This document shows positions 42,876 through 52,255 of a stretch of 64,000 nucleotides of DNA, piece after piece. The notes under the pieces are model-generated. The model saw nothing but the letters and a program-made list of their open reading frames with translations. It was not told the origin of the DNA and ran no database searches. The DNA is from Chloroflexia bacterium SDU3-3. GTDB taxonomy: Bacteria; Chloroflexota; Chloroflexia; Chloroflexales; Roseiflexaceae. Position numbers and translations under genes: made by a program. Position 1 is the stretch's first letter; the number at the start of each line of letters is the position of its first letter. The stretch is taken from the NCBI GenBank assembly GCA_009268125.1, contig WBOU01000006.1:186001-250000 (forward strand), in the 5' to 3' direction.

Positions 42876-43763
42876 ATGCAGGCGGGAATCAAACCTCTGG
42901 GCAACGAGCGCGTGTGGCTGCTGGCGCTGCTGCTGCCAACCTTGTTCGGGCTGCTGTTCGGCGCGCTTGGCTCGGTGCTGGCCACCCTAGGCATCAGCCT
43001 GATGAACTGGGACATGCTGAGCGCCCCCACCTGGGCCGGGCTTTCCAACTACACCGGGCTGCTCCACGACGACCTCTTTCTCAAAGCGCTGGGCGTCACC
43101 TTCGCCTTCAGCCTGATGTACGTGCCGGGCACAGTCGCGCTGTCGCTGGCCGTGGCGCTGCTGCTCAACCGCAAGCTGCGCGGCATGGGCTTCTTCCGCA
43201 CGCTCTACTTCATGCCCACGGTCTCCTCGGCGGTGGCCATCGGCCTGGTGTGGAGCTGGATCTATGGCAAGGATCGCGGGCTGCTGAACTACCTGCTGGG
43301 CCTGATCGGCATCGCGCCAGTCAGCTGGCTGGGGTCGCAGAACGCGCTCTACTCGGTGGTGCTGGTCAACATCTGGGGCGCGGTGGGCACCGGCATGGTG
43401 ATCTTCCTGGCGGGCCTGCAGTCCATCCCGCGCGAGTGCTACGAGGCCGCCAGCATCGACAGGGCCAACGGCTGGCGGCGCTTCCTGCACATCACGCTGC
43501 CGCTGATCACGCCCAGCATCTTCTTCCAGACTATCATCACCACCATCAACTCATTCCAGGCCTTCGAGTACGTCTACATGCTCACGCGCAGCGCCAACGG
43601 CGCGTCGAACGCGCCCACGCTGGTGTTCTCGATCTACCGCAACGGCTTCAACTTCTTCCGCATGGGCACGGCCAGCGCGCAGGCGGTGGTGCTGGCGCTG
43701 ATCATCATGGTGCTCACGGTCTGCTACTTCTGGCTTGAACGACGGTGGGTGGTCTATGACTAA
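42876..43763 (+). CDS. ABC sugar transporter permease (MalF/UgpA type)
   Basis: 295 residues with six hydrophobic segments and the EAA-type loop YEAASIDRANGWRRFLHITLPLITP that contacts the ATPase. ATG 42876 is used although the ribosome-binding site is weak. It lies 61 bases after the binding-protein gene and overlaps the next permease by eight bases. Confidence 0.92.
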   Translation: MQAGIKPLGNERVWLLALLLPTLFGLLFGALGSVLATLGISLMNWDMLSAPTWAGLSNYTGLLHDDLFLKALGVTFAFSLMYVPGTVALSLAVALLLNRKLRGMGFFRTLYFMPTVSSAVAIGLVWSWIYGKDRGLLNYLLGLIGIAPVSWLGSQNALYSVVLVNIWGAVGTGMVIFLAGLQSIPRECYEAASIDRANGWRRFLHITLPLITPSIFFQTIITTINSFQAFEYVYMLTRSANGASNAPTLVFSIYRNGFNFFRMGTASAQAVVLALIIMVLTVCYFWLERRWVVYD

Positions 43764-44637
43764 ATCGCTCTCGATCGCGCAGGGGCAGGCGGCCCAGGCC
43801 CGCCGCGGCGCTGCCAAAGGCAAGATCCTAACCAACGTGGCCGTATACGCGCTGCTGGCCCTGGGCGCGCTGGTGATGGTCGGCCCCTTCGTGTGGATGG
43901 CCGCAACCGCGCTGAAGCTGCCCGCCGACCAGTACACGCGCACGCTCATCCCCAGCCCGGCCACCCTGGAGAACTTCCAGCGGCTGTGGCAGCAGCTGCC
44001 GTTCACCCAGCTCATCTTGAACAGCCTCACGATCGCGCTGCTCACCACGCTGGGCCAGCTGCTCACCTGCGCGATGGCGGGCTTCTGCTTCGCGGTGATC
44101 GACTTCCCCTACCGCCGCGCGCTGTTCGTGTGCCTGCTGGCCACCCTGATGCTACCGCCGCAGATCACGCTGGTGCCCAACTTCATCGTGTTCAAGTGGC
44201 TGGGCCTGATCGGCACACAGGTGCCGCTGTGGCTGCCGGCGTTCTGGGGCGGGGCCTTCGGCACCTTCCTGCTGCGCCAGTACTTCCTGACCATCCCGTT
44301 CGACCTTGCCGAGGCGGCGCGCATGGACGGGGCCTCGCTGCCCAGGATCTTCTGGGGCGTCTACCTGCCGCTGGCCGGGCCGTCGCTGGCGGCGCTGGCG
44401 CTGTTCAGCTTCCTCGGCTCGTGGAACGACCTGCTTGGCCCGCTGATCTATCTGCCCGCCAACCTGGAGAAGACCACGCTCACCGTTGGGCTGTCGCTTT
44501 TCCAGACGCAGTACGCGGGGAGATGGACGGTGATGATGGCTGGTGCGCTGGTGAGCATCGCCCCGGTGATGCTGCTGTTTTTCATCGCGCAGCGCCAGTT
44601 CATCGAGGGCATCGCGCTCTCGGGCGTGAAACGGTAG
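43756..44637 (+). CDS. ABC sugar transporter permease (MalG/UgpE type)
   Basis: 293 residues with six hydrophobic segments. The EAA loop reads LAEAARMDGASLPRIFWGVY; the C-terminus IALSGVKR is typical of MalG-like permeases. ATG 43756 overlaps the stop of the first permease (ATGACTAA), which suggests translational coupling. It is the last gene of the SIS/ABC operon and is followed by dispersed repeats. Confidence 0.92.
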   Translation: MTKSLSIAQGQAAQARRGAAKGKILTNVAVYALLALGALVMVGPFVWMAATALKLPADQYTRTLIPSPATLENFQRLWQQLPFTQLILNSLTIALLTTLGQLLTCAMAGFCFAVIDFPYRRALFVCLLATLMLPPQITLVPNFIVFKWLGLIGTQVPLWLPAFWGGAFGTFLLRQYFLTIPFDLAEAARMDGASLPRIFWGVYLPLAGPSLAALALFSFLGSWNDLLGPLIYLPANLEKTTLTVGLSLFQTQYAGRWTVMMAGALVSIAPVMLLFFIAQRQFIEGIALSGVKR

Positions 44638-44667
44638 GGCGATGCGCTCTCATTCGGCAGAACATGT

Positions 44668-44697
44668 TTACCACCAAGACTCCAAGACTCCAAGGGA
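44668..44697. repeat. Dispersed 'accaagactccaagg' repeat fragment
   Basis: TTACCACCAAGACTCCAAGA and a second CTCCAAGGG word follow the permease gene. Member of the family at 31558, 37647 and 53522. Confidence 0.7.
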
Positions 44698-44717
44698 ATA
44701 GGGAATAGGGATCAGTA

Positions 44718-44903
44718 CCCCTTACCCACCCGGCCCATGCGGCGAAGGTGCCGCGAGAGTCTTGATGGCCATATGCACGAACACCAGCCGCCAGTATTTG
44801 GCATTGGAACACTCAAAATTGGGGGTTTCGAAGGGGGCATCGCCCCCTCGCGGGGTTGCTAGGGGCTGGCCCCGAACCGCCACCCGCGTAGGGCATCCAC
44901 CCA
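44718..44903. repeat. Structured intergenic repeat, copy 1
   Basis: About 185 bases beginning CCCTTACCCACCCGGCCC and ending GCGTAGGGCATCCACCC, closely similar to 45163-45345 and 49301-49483. Internal GGGGGCATCGCCCCC and GCGGC/GCCGC hairpins are conserved. In this copy the GCTAGGGGC/GCCCC dyad is broken (GAAC instead of TAGC). No coding frame is shared by all copies in a credible way. Confidence 0.85.
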
Positions 44904-45012
44904 CCAATCAAACACCACCGCTATCGACGAAGTAGCACCCTGGCTTAATCAACCGCAACGCATATTTTCACAAGAAGGCTTCGGAAAGCCATAAAAAGTG
45001 ACGCCATGTGAG

Positions 45013-45085
45013 TGGCATCGCCCCCTCGCGGGGTTGCTAAGGGCTGGCCCCGAGCCGCCGCCCGCGTAGGGCATCCACCCGCCAA
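45013..45085. repeat. Structured intergenic repeat, 3' partial copy
   Basis: Matches only the 3' third of the element (from GGCATCGCCCCCTCGCGGGG to GCATCCACCCGCCAA). The remaining bases of 44904-45162 hold nothing else I can identify. Confidence 0.8.
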
Positions 45086-45162
45086 ACATCAACCAATGCC
45101 ATCGCTGAAGGAAAAAACGCCCAGCGCCGACGGGAAAAGTGACACCTGTTGAGGATCAGTCC

Positions 45163-45432
45163 CCCTTACCCACCCGGCCCATGCGGCGAAGGTGCCGCGA
45201 GAGTCTTGATGGCCATATGCACGAACACCAGCCGCCAGCAAGCGGCATAGGAACACTCAAAATTGGGGGTTTCGAAGGGGGCATCGCCCCCTCGCGGGGT
45301 TGCTAGGGGCTGGCCCCTAGCCGCCGCCCGCGTAGGGCATTCACCCAGCAACCAAAAGGAACCATTATCATCGTGGCCGCAAGCGGTCGCTCCAACCGTA
45401 CAACGCTGCAAGCATTGCACGGTTGGAGCGAC
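45163..45432. repeat. Structured intergenic repeat, copy 2, with 14-bp stem-loop
   Basis: Full copy plus a downstream conserved extension. Dyads: GGGGGC/GCCCCC, GCTAGGGGC/GCCCCTAGC (near 45302-45321), and a long stem GTCGCTCCAACCGT (45386-45399) with ACGGTTGGAGCGAC (45419-45432) around a 19-base loop. The equivalent stem in copy 3 has three compensated pair changes. It lies upstream of the alpha-galactosidase gene. Confidence 0.85.
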
Positions 45433-45536
45433 ACGGAACCAGCCCCAAATGTGAGGGGCATCCAGCCGCCAACCTAGAAGAACCATCATCGAGGCCGCAG
45501 CACATCGGCCTGACACAAAAACCTAGCAACTCCCCC

Positions 45537-45550
45537 TGCCAGCGCTGGCA
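45537..45550. promoter_or_regulatory. LacI-type operator candidate
   Basis: TGCCAGCGCTGGCA is a perfect 14-base palindrome with the central CG of LacI-family operators, 36 bases before the alpha-galactosidase start. No LacI gene is in the window. Confidence 0.55.
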
Positions 45551-45585
45551 GCTACTGATATCCCAAACACCAGAAGGAACCCGTT

Positions 45586-46887
45586 ATGTCATCCGGCCCA
45601 AAGATCACATTCATCGGTGCGGGCAGCGTCGTCTTCACCAAAAATCTCCTCGGCGACATCCTGACCTTCCCCGAGCTGGCGGGCTGCACCATCAGCCTGT
45701 ACGACATCGACCCCGAGCGGCTAGAGACCGCCGAGCAGATGGCGCGCTGGACCGCCCAGACGCTGGGGGCCAGCCCCACCATCGAGGCCCACCTCGACCG
45801 GCGCGAGGCCCTGCGCGGGGCCAGCTACGCCATCAACATGATCCAGGTGGGCGGCCACGCCGCCACCCTGCTCGACTTCGACATCCCGCGCAAGTACGGC
45901 CTCAGGCAGACCATCGGCGACAGCCACGGCATCGGCGGCATCTTCCGCGCGCTGCGCACCATCCCCGTGATGCGGGAGATCGCCCGCGACATGGAGGAGG
46001 TCTGCCCCGGCGCGATCATGCTCAACTACACCAACCCCATGTCCATGCTGTGCTGGGCCTGGTTCGCATCCAGCCGCATCCCGATCGTCGGGCTGTGCCA
46101 CAGCGTGCAGTACACCACCGAGCAGATCTCGGGCTACGCGGGCGTGCCCTACGACGAGGTGACCTACCTGGGCGCGGGCATCAACCACGTCGCCTGGATC
46201 CTGCGCTTCGAGCACAAGGGCAGGGATATCTACCCGCTGCTGCGCAAGGCCCTGGAGGATGGCCGCATCCCGCAGGATGACCTGGTGCGCGCCGAGCTAT
46301 TCCGCCGCCTGGGCTACTACGTCACCGAGTCGTCTGAGCACAACGCCGAGTACTCGGCCCACTTCATCCCCCACCCCGGCCAGATCGAGAAGTTCAACGT
46401 GCCGATCGATGAGTACATCCGCCGCAGCGAGGAGAACCTGCAGGAGTTCGCCGACATCCGCGCCCAGCTGCAGCGCGGCGAGCCGTTCGAGATCGAGCGC
46501 AGCGCCGAGTACGGCTCGCTGATCATCCACTCGATGGAGACCGGCCAGCCCCGCGTGATCTACGGCAACGTGCGCAATGACAACCTCATCACAAATCTGC
46601 CCACGGGCTGCTGCGTCGAGGTGCCATGCTTGGTCGACAAGAACGGCGTCCAGCCCACCCATATCGGCGATCTGCCGCCCCAGCTGGCGGGTATGAGCCG
46701 CCAGCACGTGGCCGTGCAGGAGCTGACGGCGCGCGCCGCGCTCCAGGGCAGCCGCGAGCACGTGTATCATGCCGCCATGCTCGACCCGCTGGCGGCGGCC
46801 ACCATGCCGCTCGACCAGATCTGGGCCATGGTCGACGAGCTGATTGCGGCGCACGGCGATGCGCTGCCGGAGGGCATCCGCAGCTAG
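45586..46887 (+). CDS. melA: Alpha-galactosidase/alpha-glucosidase, glycoside hydrolase family 4
   Basis: This 433-residue GH4 enzyme works through NAD+- and Mn2+-dependent redox-elimination. It shows KITFIGAGSVVFTKNLLGD (NAD fold), YDIDPERLETAE, NMIQVGGH, IMLNYTNPMSM with the substrate-binding Asn, VGLCHSVQ with the metal-binding Cys and His, and GINHVAWIL with the second metal His. The sequence is of the MelA branch, so alpha-galactosides are the likely substrate, released in the cytosol. AGAAGGAA precedes the ATG. A LacI-type palindrome upstream suggests sugar-induced expression. Confidence 0.92.
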   Translation: MSSGPKITFIGAGSVVFTKNLLGDILTFPELAGCTISLYDIDPERLETAEQMARWTAQTLGASPTIEAHLDRREALRGASYAINMIQVGGHAATLLDFDIPRKYGLRQTIGDSHGIGGIFRALRTIPVMREIARDMEEVCPGAIMLNYTNPMSMLCWAWFASSRIPIVGLCHSVQYTTEQISGYAGVPYDEVTYLGAGINHVAWILRFEHKGRDIYPLLRKALEDGRIPQDDLVRAELFRRLGYYVTESSEHNAEYSAHFIPHPGQIEKFNVPIDEYIRRSEENLQEFADIRAQLQRGEPFEIERSAEYGSLIIHSMETGQPRVIYGNVRNDNLITNLPTGCCVEVPCLVDKNGVQPTHIGDLPPQLAGMSRQHVAVQELTARAALQGSREHVYHAAMLDPLAAATMPLDQIWAMVDELIAAHGDALPEGIRS

Positions 46888-46995
46888 TCAGTTGAATGGA
46901 GCGCGTGGCGGGGTGCGCTCATGCTGGTGCCTGTGTTCCCTGTCTGGCACGCTTTTACGCGGTGTCACGGCACCAGATCGCATTGGAGAAACGAC

Positions 46996-49149
46996 ATGAG
47001 GATCATCCAGTCTCTTCGTGCCACGGCGGTCGCGGCGCTGGCGATCGCGGCGCTCGGGCAGGCCACGCCCACGCTGGCCGCATCGGTGGCGATCGCGCCG
47101 AGCAGCTACACCACCACCGCTGGCAGCGACGGCGGCCAGCCGGTGGCCAACCTGGCGACCCAGGATCAGTCTGGCTCGAACAACAACTGGAACAAGTATG
47201 TCGAATTTAGCCCATCGGGAAGCACCAGCTACGCGGGCTACCGCTCCTACACCGTGCCCGCCAGCGTCGCGCTGTCGGATGTGACGGCCATCCAGGTGCA
47301 GGCCAACTTCCTCGGCCCGGCCCCCGCCGACCAGACTTGGACATGGCAGATCTACAGCTGGGGCGGTAGCGCCTGGGCCACGCTGGGCACCAACACGGGC
47401 ACCAGCTGGAGCGCCTGGAAGCAGCTGAGCTTCAGCGCCAGCGGCACCATCGCCAGCTACATCAACAGCAGCACCCGCGAGATCCGCATCCGCCTGATGG
47501 CCAGCAACACCAGCGACAGCGCCGACCTCGACTACGAGTCGGTGACGCTGACCACCGGCGGCGCGAGCGCCACGGCCACGCCGACCACGGCGGCAACCGC
47601 CACCCGCACCGCCACAGCAGGCCCCACCACGGCGGCCACCGCCACCCGCACGCCCACCCGCACGCCGACAGCGGCGGCAACCGCCACGCCCACAGCGGTC
47701 TACACGCCCATCGTGATGACCCCAGCGCCCACCACGGCTTTCTACGTCTCGCCCAGCGGCAGCGACACTGCGGCGGGCACCCAGGCCGCGCCCTGGAAGA
47801 GCATCCAGAAGGCCGCCAGCAGCGCCACGGCGGGCAGCACGGTCTATGTGCGCGGCGGCACCTACAGCGAGCGCATCACCTTCGGCGTCTCGGGCAGCGC
47901 AGGCAAGCCGATCACCTTCCAGAGCTACCCCGGCGAGCTGGCCGTGATTGACGGCGGCGGCCTCACGCTCTCCTCGGGCGATAACCCGCTGGTCAACCTG
48001 AACGGCAAGAGCTACATCATCTTCAAGGGCTTCGAGCTGCGCAACAACAAGACCAGCACCCAGGGCGTGGTACCGATCGGCATCTACGTGCCGGGCGGCA
48101 GCGCGGGCGTGGAGCTGCGCAACAACAGCATCCACGACATCGCGACCACCTACCAGGGCACCGATGGCGGCGACGCCCACGGCATCGCGGTCTATGGCAA
48201 CAGCTCCACGGCCATCACCGGGCTGGTGATCGACGGCAACGAGCTGTACGACCTGAAGCTCGGCTCCAGCGAGGCGCTGGTGGTGAACGGCAACGTGGAT
48301 GGCTTCAGCATCACCAAAAACCTGGTGCACAACACCAACAACATCGGCATCGACGCCATCGGCTACGAGGGCGTCGGCCCGTCGAACGACCGCGCCCGCA
48401 ACGGCACCATCGCCGACAACCGCGTGTGGAGCGTGGACAGCTCGACCAACCCGGCCTACGGCGCAACCTGCAACAGCGGCGGCACCGTCTGCTCGGGCGG
48501 CGACACCAGCGCCGATGGCATCTATGTGGATGGCGGCACCCAGATCGTGATCGAGCGCAACCTGGTGATCGACGCCAACATCGGCATCGAGCTGGCCTCC
48601 GAGCACGCGGGCAAGTCCACCGACTACATCACGGTGCGCAACAACATCGTGTCGAATGTGGACTTCGCCGGGATCGCGGCGGGCGGCTATGCCTCCAGCA
48701 CCTCGGGCGAGGGCGGCGGCAACGCGCAGAACAACACCATCGTCAACAACACCGTCTACACGCCCGGCAAAGGCTCGGCCTTCGTGGCCCAGTACCGCGT
48801 GAAGAACAGCACGCTCTCGAACAACATCTACGCCGCCCGGAGCGGCCAGCAGCGCGTGATCGGCAACAGCGCCAGCTTCACCGGCAACACCGAGGCCAAC
48901 AACCTGCAGGTGACGGCCACCAGCGCCAGCCCCAACCCCGGCGGCCTGTTCATCTCGGTCACGCGACCATCGGATAGCGACCTGCGCAACTGGTCGGCCA
49001 GCTCGGTGCAGCAGTTCCTGCACATCGCCGCTGGCTCCTCGGCCTACAACGCGGGCGGCTCGTCCGCGCTCTCCGGCAGCACCGACATCGACGGCCAGGC
49101 CCGCGTGCAGGGCGGCACCATCGACATCGGGGCCGACGAGGCACCCTAG
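46996..49149 (+). CDS. Secreted right-handed beta-helix polysaccharide lyase-like protein
   Basis: This 717-residue protein has a signal peptide (1-29, ending TLAASVA). A beta-sandwich of carbohydrate-binding type follows (30-190, with DVTAIQVQANFLGPAP and TWQIYSWGGSAW), then a Thr/Ala/Pro linker (195-240). The long parallel beta-helix starts at FYVSPSGSDTAAGTQAAPWK and continues with repeated NxIHDI, VIDGNELYD and NNIVSNVDFAGI turns. This layout is typical of DUF1565/PL9-like extracellular enzymes acting on acidic polysaccharides. GGAGAAA precedes ATG 46996. It follows the alpha-galactosidase gene, consistent with polysaccharide use. Confidence 0.85.
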   Translation: MRIIQSLRATAVAALAIAALGQATPTLAASVAIAPSSYTTTAGSDGGQPVANLATQDQSGSNNNWNKYVEFSPSGSTSYAGYRSYTVPASVALSDVTAIQVQANFLGPAPADQTWTWQIYSWGGSAWATLGTNTGTSWSAWKQLSFSASGTIASYINSSTREIRIRLMASNTSDSADLDYESVTLTTGGASATATPTTAATATRTATAGPTTAATATRTPTRTPTAAATATPTAVYTPIVMTPAPTTAFYVSPSGSDTAAGTQAAPWKSIQKAASSATAGSTVYVRGGTYSERITFGVSGSAGKPITFQSYPGELAVIDGGGLTLSSGDNPLVNLNGKSYIIFKGFELRNNKTSTQGVVPIGIYVPGGSAGVELRNNSIHDIATTYQGTDGGDAHGIAVYGNSSTAITGLVIDGNELYDLKLGSSEALVVNGNVDGFSITKNLVHNTNNIGIDAIGYEGVGPSNDRARNGTIADNRVWSVDSSTNPAYGATCNSGGTVCSGGDTSADGIYVDGGTQIVIERNLVIDANIGIELASEHAGKSTDYITVRNNIVSNVDFAGIAAGGYASSTSGEGGGNAQNNTIVNNTVYTPGKGSAFVAQYRVKNSTLSNNIYAARSGQQRVIGNSASFTGNTEANNLQVTATSASPNPGGLFISVTRPSDSDLRNWSASSVQQFLHIAAGSSAYNAGGSSALSGSTDIDGQARVQGGTIDIGADEAP

Positions 49150-49172
49150 AACCGTTTACCACGACGAACGCA

Positions 49173-49275
49173 TTGTAGGGGCGGGCTTTATGCCCGCCCA
49201 ACATCGCCCGCATCGCAACCGCGCTCGATGGATTCGATGAACACGATGTGGGCGGACACAAGATCCGCCCCTACA
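49173..49275. repeat. Dispersed 'gtaggggcgg' hairpin repeat pair
   Basis: TAGGGGCGGGC/GCCCGCCC near 49173-49200 and GGGCGGACAC/GATCCGCCCCTA near 49250-49274 form facing hairpins. A related unit is at 63905-63930. Confidence 0.7.
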
Positions 49276-49300
49276 GCAATGAAAACAATGCTCTCTCGGC

Positions 49301-49571
49301 CCCATCCCACCCGGCCCATCCGGCGAAGGTGCCGCTACGGTTTTGATGGCCATATGCACGAACACCAGCCGCTAGCGAGCGGCATCGGAACGCCCAAAAT
49401 TGGGGGTTCCAAGGGGGCGATGCCCCCTGGTGGGGTTCCTAGGGGCTAGCCCCTAGGCGCCGCCCGCGTAGGGCATTCACCCAGCGCAAAAGAGGAACCC
49501 TTATCATCGAAGCAGCAAGCGGTCAGCCCGACCGGGCAACGCTACAAACATCGCCTACGGTCGGGCCGACC
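49301..49571. repeat. Structured intergenic repeat, copy 3, with compensated stem-loop
   Basis: Full copy (49301-49483) plus the extension. The inner dyad reads CCTAGGGGC/GCCCCTAGG. The long stem pairs GGTC (49521-49524) and GCCCGACCG (49526-49534) with CGGTCGGGC (49558-49566) and GACC (49568-49571) around a 23-base loop. Relative to copy 2, pairs change A-T to G-C, T-A to C-G and C-G to G-C. It lies upstream of the PfkB kinase gene. Confidence 0.85.
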
Positions 49572-49779
49572 CAAAACGACGCAGAAACAATTCACAATGT
49601 GACATCATGTGAAGAACCTGCCCCCAGGCACAACCCGCCAAAAATATCGCCATCGCAGATACAGAAACGACCACAAGAACAGCGCTAAATAAAAGACATC
49701 GCTTTTTATAGATCAATAGACCCCATAATCATAAGATGGCGCGTAGATTAACAGAATAACACGTAGATTGATAGAAAGT

Positions 49780-49821
49780 CAGGGGGAAATGACCCAAGGC
49801 CAGGGGGAAATGACCCAAGGC
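49780..49821. repeat. Perfect 21-base tandem duplication
   Basis: The 21-base unit at 49780-49800, beginning CAGGGGGAAATGACCC, repeats exactly at 49801-49821. The remainder of 49572-49942 is AT-richer and has no convincing gene. Confidence 0.85.
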
Positions 49822-49942
49822 CACGAAGGAAACGCGCCACTAAAAACAAACAAGCAAAAATCCCACGCTCCCGCAAAAAGCGACACTGAACCAGAGCGCT
49901 TATGCTCACACCCTGAAACCCGCACAGACAAAAGGCACCCCT

Positions 49943-50860
49943 ATGCGCAACTTTGACGTTGTAGTTGTCGGCGAGCTCAACGCCGACCTCATCCTCTCCG
50001 GCGACGTGACGCCCGCCTTCGGCCAGGTCGAGCGCCTGATCGACGACGCCTCACTCGTCATGGGCAGCTCCTCGGCGATCTGCGCCTGCGGCATGGCCCG
50101 CCTGGGCCTGCGCGTCGCCTTCGCGGGCAAGGTCGGCGACGACACGCTCGGCCAGTTCGTGCTGCGCGAGCTAGCGCGGCACGGCGTCGCCACCGCTGGC
50201 GTGGTGGTCGACCCCGCGCTCAAGACCGGCCTCACCGTCATCCTCTCGCGCGCCGACGACCGCGCCCTGCTCACCTACCCCGGCAGCATCGCCGCGCTGC
50301 GCTACGACGAGGTCGACCCCGCGCTGCTGGCCAGCGCCCGCCACCTGCACATGGGCAGCTACTACCTGCTCGACGCCATGCGCCCCGACGCCCCGCGCCT
50401 GTTCGCCCAGGCCCACGAGCTGGGCCTGAGCGTCTCGCTCGACACCAACTACGACCCGCTGGAGCGCTGGGAGGGCGGCCTGGCCGAGGCGCTGCGCCAC
50501 GTCGACGTGTTCCTGCCCAATCGCACCGAGCTGCTGGCCATCGCCCGCCAGCCCGACGAGGTCGCGGCCCTGGATGCGCTGGCCCAGGCCGTGCCCACCG
50601 TGGCGGTGAAGCTGGGCGGCCAGGGCGCGCGGGCCAGGCAGGCGGGCCGCGAGGCCTACGCCCCTGCCACCCCCGTCGACGCCGTCGACACCACTGGCGC
50701 GGGCGACTCGTTCGACGCTGGCTTCATCTACGGCCACCTGGCGGGCTGGCCGCTGGAGCAGACCCTGCGCATGGCCTGCGTCACCGGCGCGCTCTCCACC
50801 CGCGCCGTGGGCGGCACCGCAGCCCAGGCCACCCTGCCCGAGGCGCTGGCGCTGCTGTGA
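49943..50860 (+). CDS. PfkB-family carbohydrate kinase
   Basis: This 305-residue ribokinase-type enzyme has the N-terminal signature [29 protein letters not shown] and [12 protein letters not shown]. The C-terminal motif is [13 protein letters not shown] with the catalytic Asp. It phosphorylates a sugar or sugar acid with ATP in the cytosol; the substrate cannot be read from sequence. A weak GG-rich site precedes the ATG. It lies downstream of the repeat element and the sugar-degradation genes, so it may channel the released sugar. Confidence 0.9.
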   Translation: MRNFDVVVVGELNADLILSGDVTPAFGQVERLIDDASLVMGSSSAICACGMARLGLRVAFAGKVGDDTLGQFVLRELARHGVATAGVVVDPALKTGLTVILSRADDRALLTYPGSIAALRYDEVDPALLASARHLHMGSYYLLDAMRPDAPRLFAQAHELGLSVSLDTNYDPLERWEGGLAEALRHVDVFLPNRTELLAIARQPDEVAALDALAQAVPTVAVKLGGQGARARQAGREAYAPATPVDAVDTTGAGDSFDAGFIYGHLAGWPLEQTLRMACVTGALSTRAVGGTAAQATLPEALALL

Positions 50861-50886
50861 CATGCCCCACACCCCGCGCCCGCACA

Positions 50887-50915
50887 CGACCCCTGGCGCA
50901 CGCCGGGGGTCGTTG
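50887..50915 (+). terminator. Stem-loop terminator of the kinase gene
   Basis: ACGACCCC and GGGGGTCGT arms around TGGCGCACGCC, followed by TGGG; the T tract is poor. Confidence 0.5.
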
Positions 50916-51089
50916 GGTATTGCGCAGCGGCGTATAATCAGCGTAGGCGCGCGGCGGCAAGAGTAGAAAGCGCGACATGCTGTCAGGCAACAGCAACCTA
51001 TTTCTTACCCGCAATCCTAGCGCCACCTCAACAATCTAGGCAGTCGTAGCGATCGCTGCACTGCACTTCTGCATTAGCAGAATGAACAG

Positions 51090-51809
51090 ATGAACGCACT
51101 TAACACTATTTCCACAATTACCGCCCTTGGCGGGCAGATTACAACGAATATTGAACTCCAAGATACTGCTATAACCGATGATCAGATCGCTCAACTCAGC
51201 GTGCTCTCACCGATCAAATGGCTTAACCTAGGCAATACCAACATCTCAAACAAGGCCATGAAATTTGTAGCGCAAATGCCGCAGCTTGAATGGTTGGCGC
51301 TGTATAATACACAGATTGGTAATGCGGGATTGCGCTCCCTGCGGGGGATAACATCGCTTACGCATCTCCATTTGGATGGAACCCGTATCACAGATCGGGG
51401 ATTAGCCTATCTTCGTGCTCTCTCAAACCTGAAACTCCTCGGTCTTTCACGGACACGAATTACAGACCAAGGATTGGCATTGCTCGCACATCTATCAAAA
51501 CTTAGACACCTCCGTCTCGCCCACACCCAAATCACAGATACCGGCCTCACTCATCTGGTTGCCTTGAAGAAGATGGATTCATTAATGCTTTCGCACACAC
51601 AGATTACAGATACAGGCCTGATTCACCTCCAAGGCCTGACCGAAATCTATGCATTATATTTGGATGGGACAGCGATCACCGATGCCGGGTTAAAACACCT
51701 TACTACCCTACACAAGCTCGAATGGCTTACCATCAGTGATACAGCAGTAAGCAAAGCGGGAATCGATCAACTTAAGGAAATACTGCCGAGGCTGGATACT
51801 GATTGGTAG
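51090..51809 (+). CDS. Leucine-rich repeat protein
   Basis: This 239-residue protein is made of about nine LRR units of 23-24 residues, consensus L-x-x-L-x-L-x-x-T-x-I-T-D-x-G-L-x-x-L-x-x-L. The repeats begin near residue 20 and reach the C-terminus. There is no signal peptide, so it is probably cytosolic and binds protein partners. Lower GC than its neighbours and isolated position point to an accessory gene. The ribosome-binding site is weak. Partner unknown. Confidence 0.8.
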   Translation: MNALNTISTITALGGQITTNIELQDTAITDDQIAQLSVLSPIKWLNLGNTNISNKAMKFVAQMPQLEWLALYNTQIGNAGLRSLRGITSLTHLHLDGTRITDRGLAYLRALSNLKLLGLSRTRITDQGLALLAHLSKLRHLRLAHTQITDTGLTHLVALKKMDSLMLSHTQITDTGLIHLQGLTEIYALYLDGTAITDAGLKHLTTLHKLEWLTISDTAVSKAGIDQLKEILPRLDTDW

Positions 51810-52255
51810 TGGTCCAAAGCCAAATCGGGGTTTTTGCATCATCCCTCAAAATGGTCACGTACACGATAACAAGTGGAAAAGAGAGGGTTTTTGAGCGTGA
51901 AATCACTAATAGATATCGCGGCCTAGCGTGCTCTACGGGATCTTGCACCATGTCTATAATCAGGAAAGGACACCCACCATGCCGCTCAGCGCCTACGACA
52001 CATCTGCTGGCATATTTGTTCTTGGCCATGTCTGCAAACGCTACCGCTCTGGGCGTGGCCCAGTTCACCCGCCAGCAGATGCACGCCCTGGCCCAGTCGG
52101 CCCGCCTCACGCCGCTGGGGTGAGGCGGGGTGGATGCCCGACAGCTATTGCATGGCAGCTCATCATGAACGTAATGACATCCCGCTGAAACATGGTGCCG
52201 CTAGGGCCGTATATAGACATCCATTGTCGCTCGTTATTCTAGAAGGGGTCTATCG
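51810..52255. other. Intergenic stretch with a possible gene remnant
   Basis: No intact gene. On the plus strand 52016-52123 encodes LFLAMSANATALGVAQFTRQQMHALAQSARLTPLG to a TGA, which reads like the C-terminus of a lost CDS. The preceding 200 bases have frame-shifting stops. Confidence 0.35.

Noticed and set aside
49768-49956. 62-residue frame over the 21-base tandem duplication
   Set aside because: Its content is set by the duplication and it overlaps the kinase start; composition is not protein-like.
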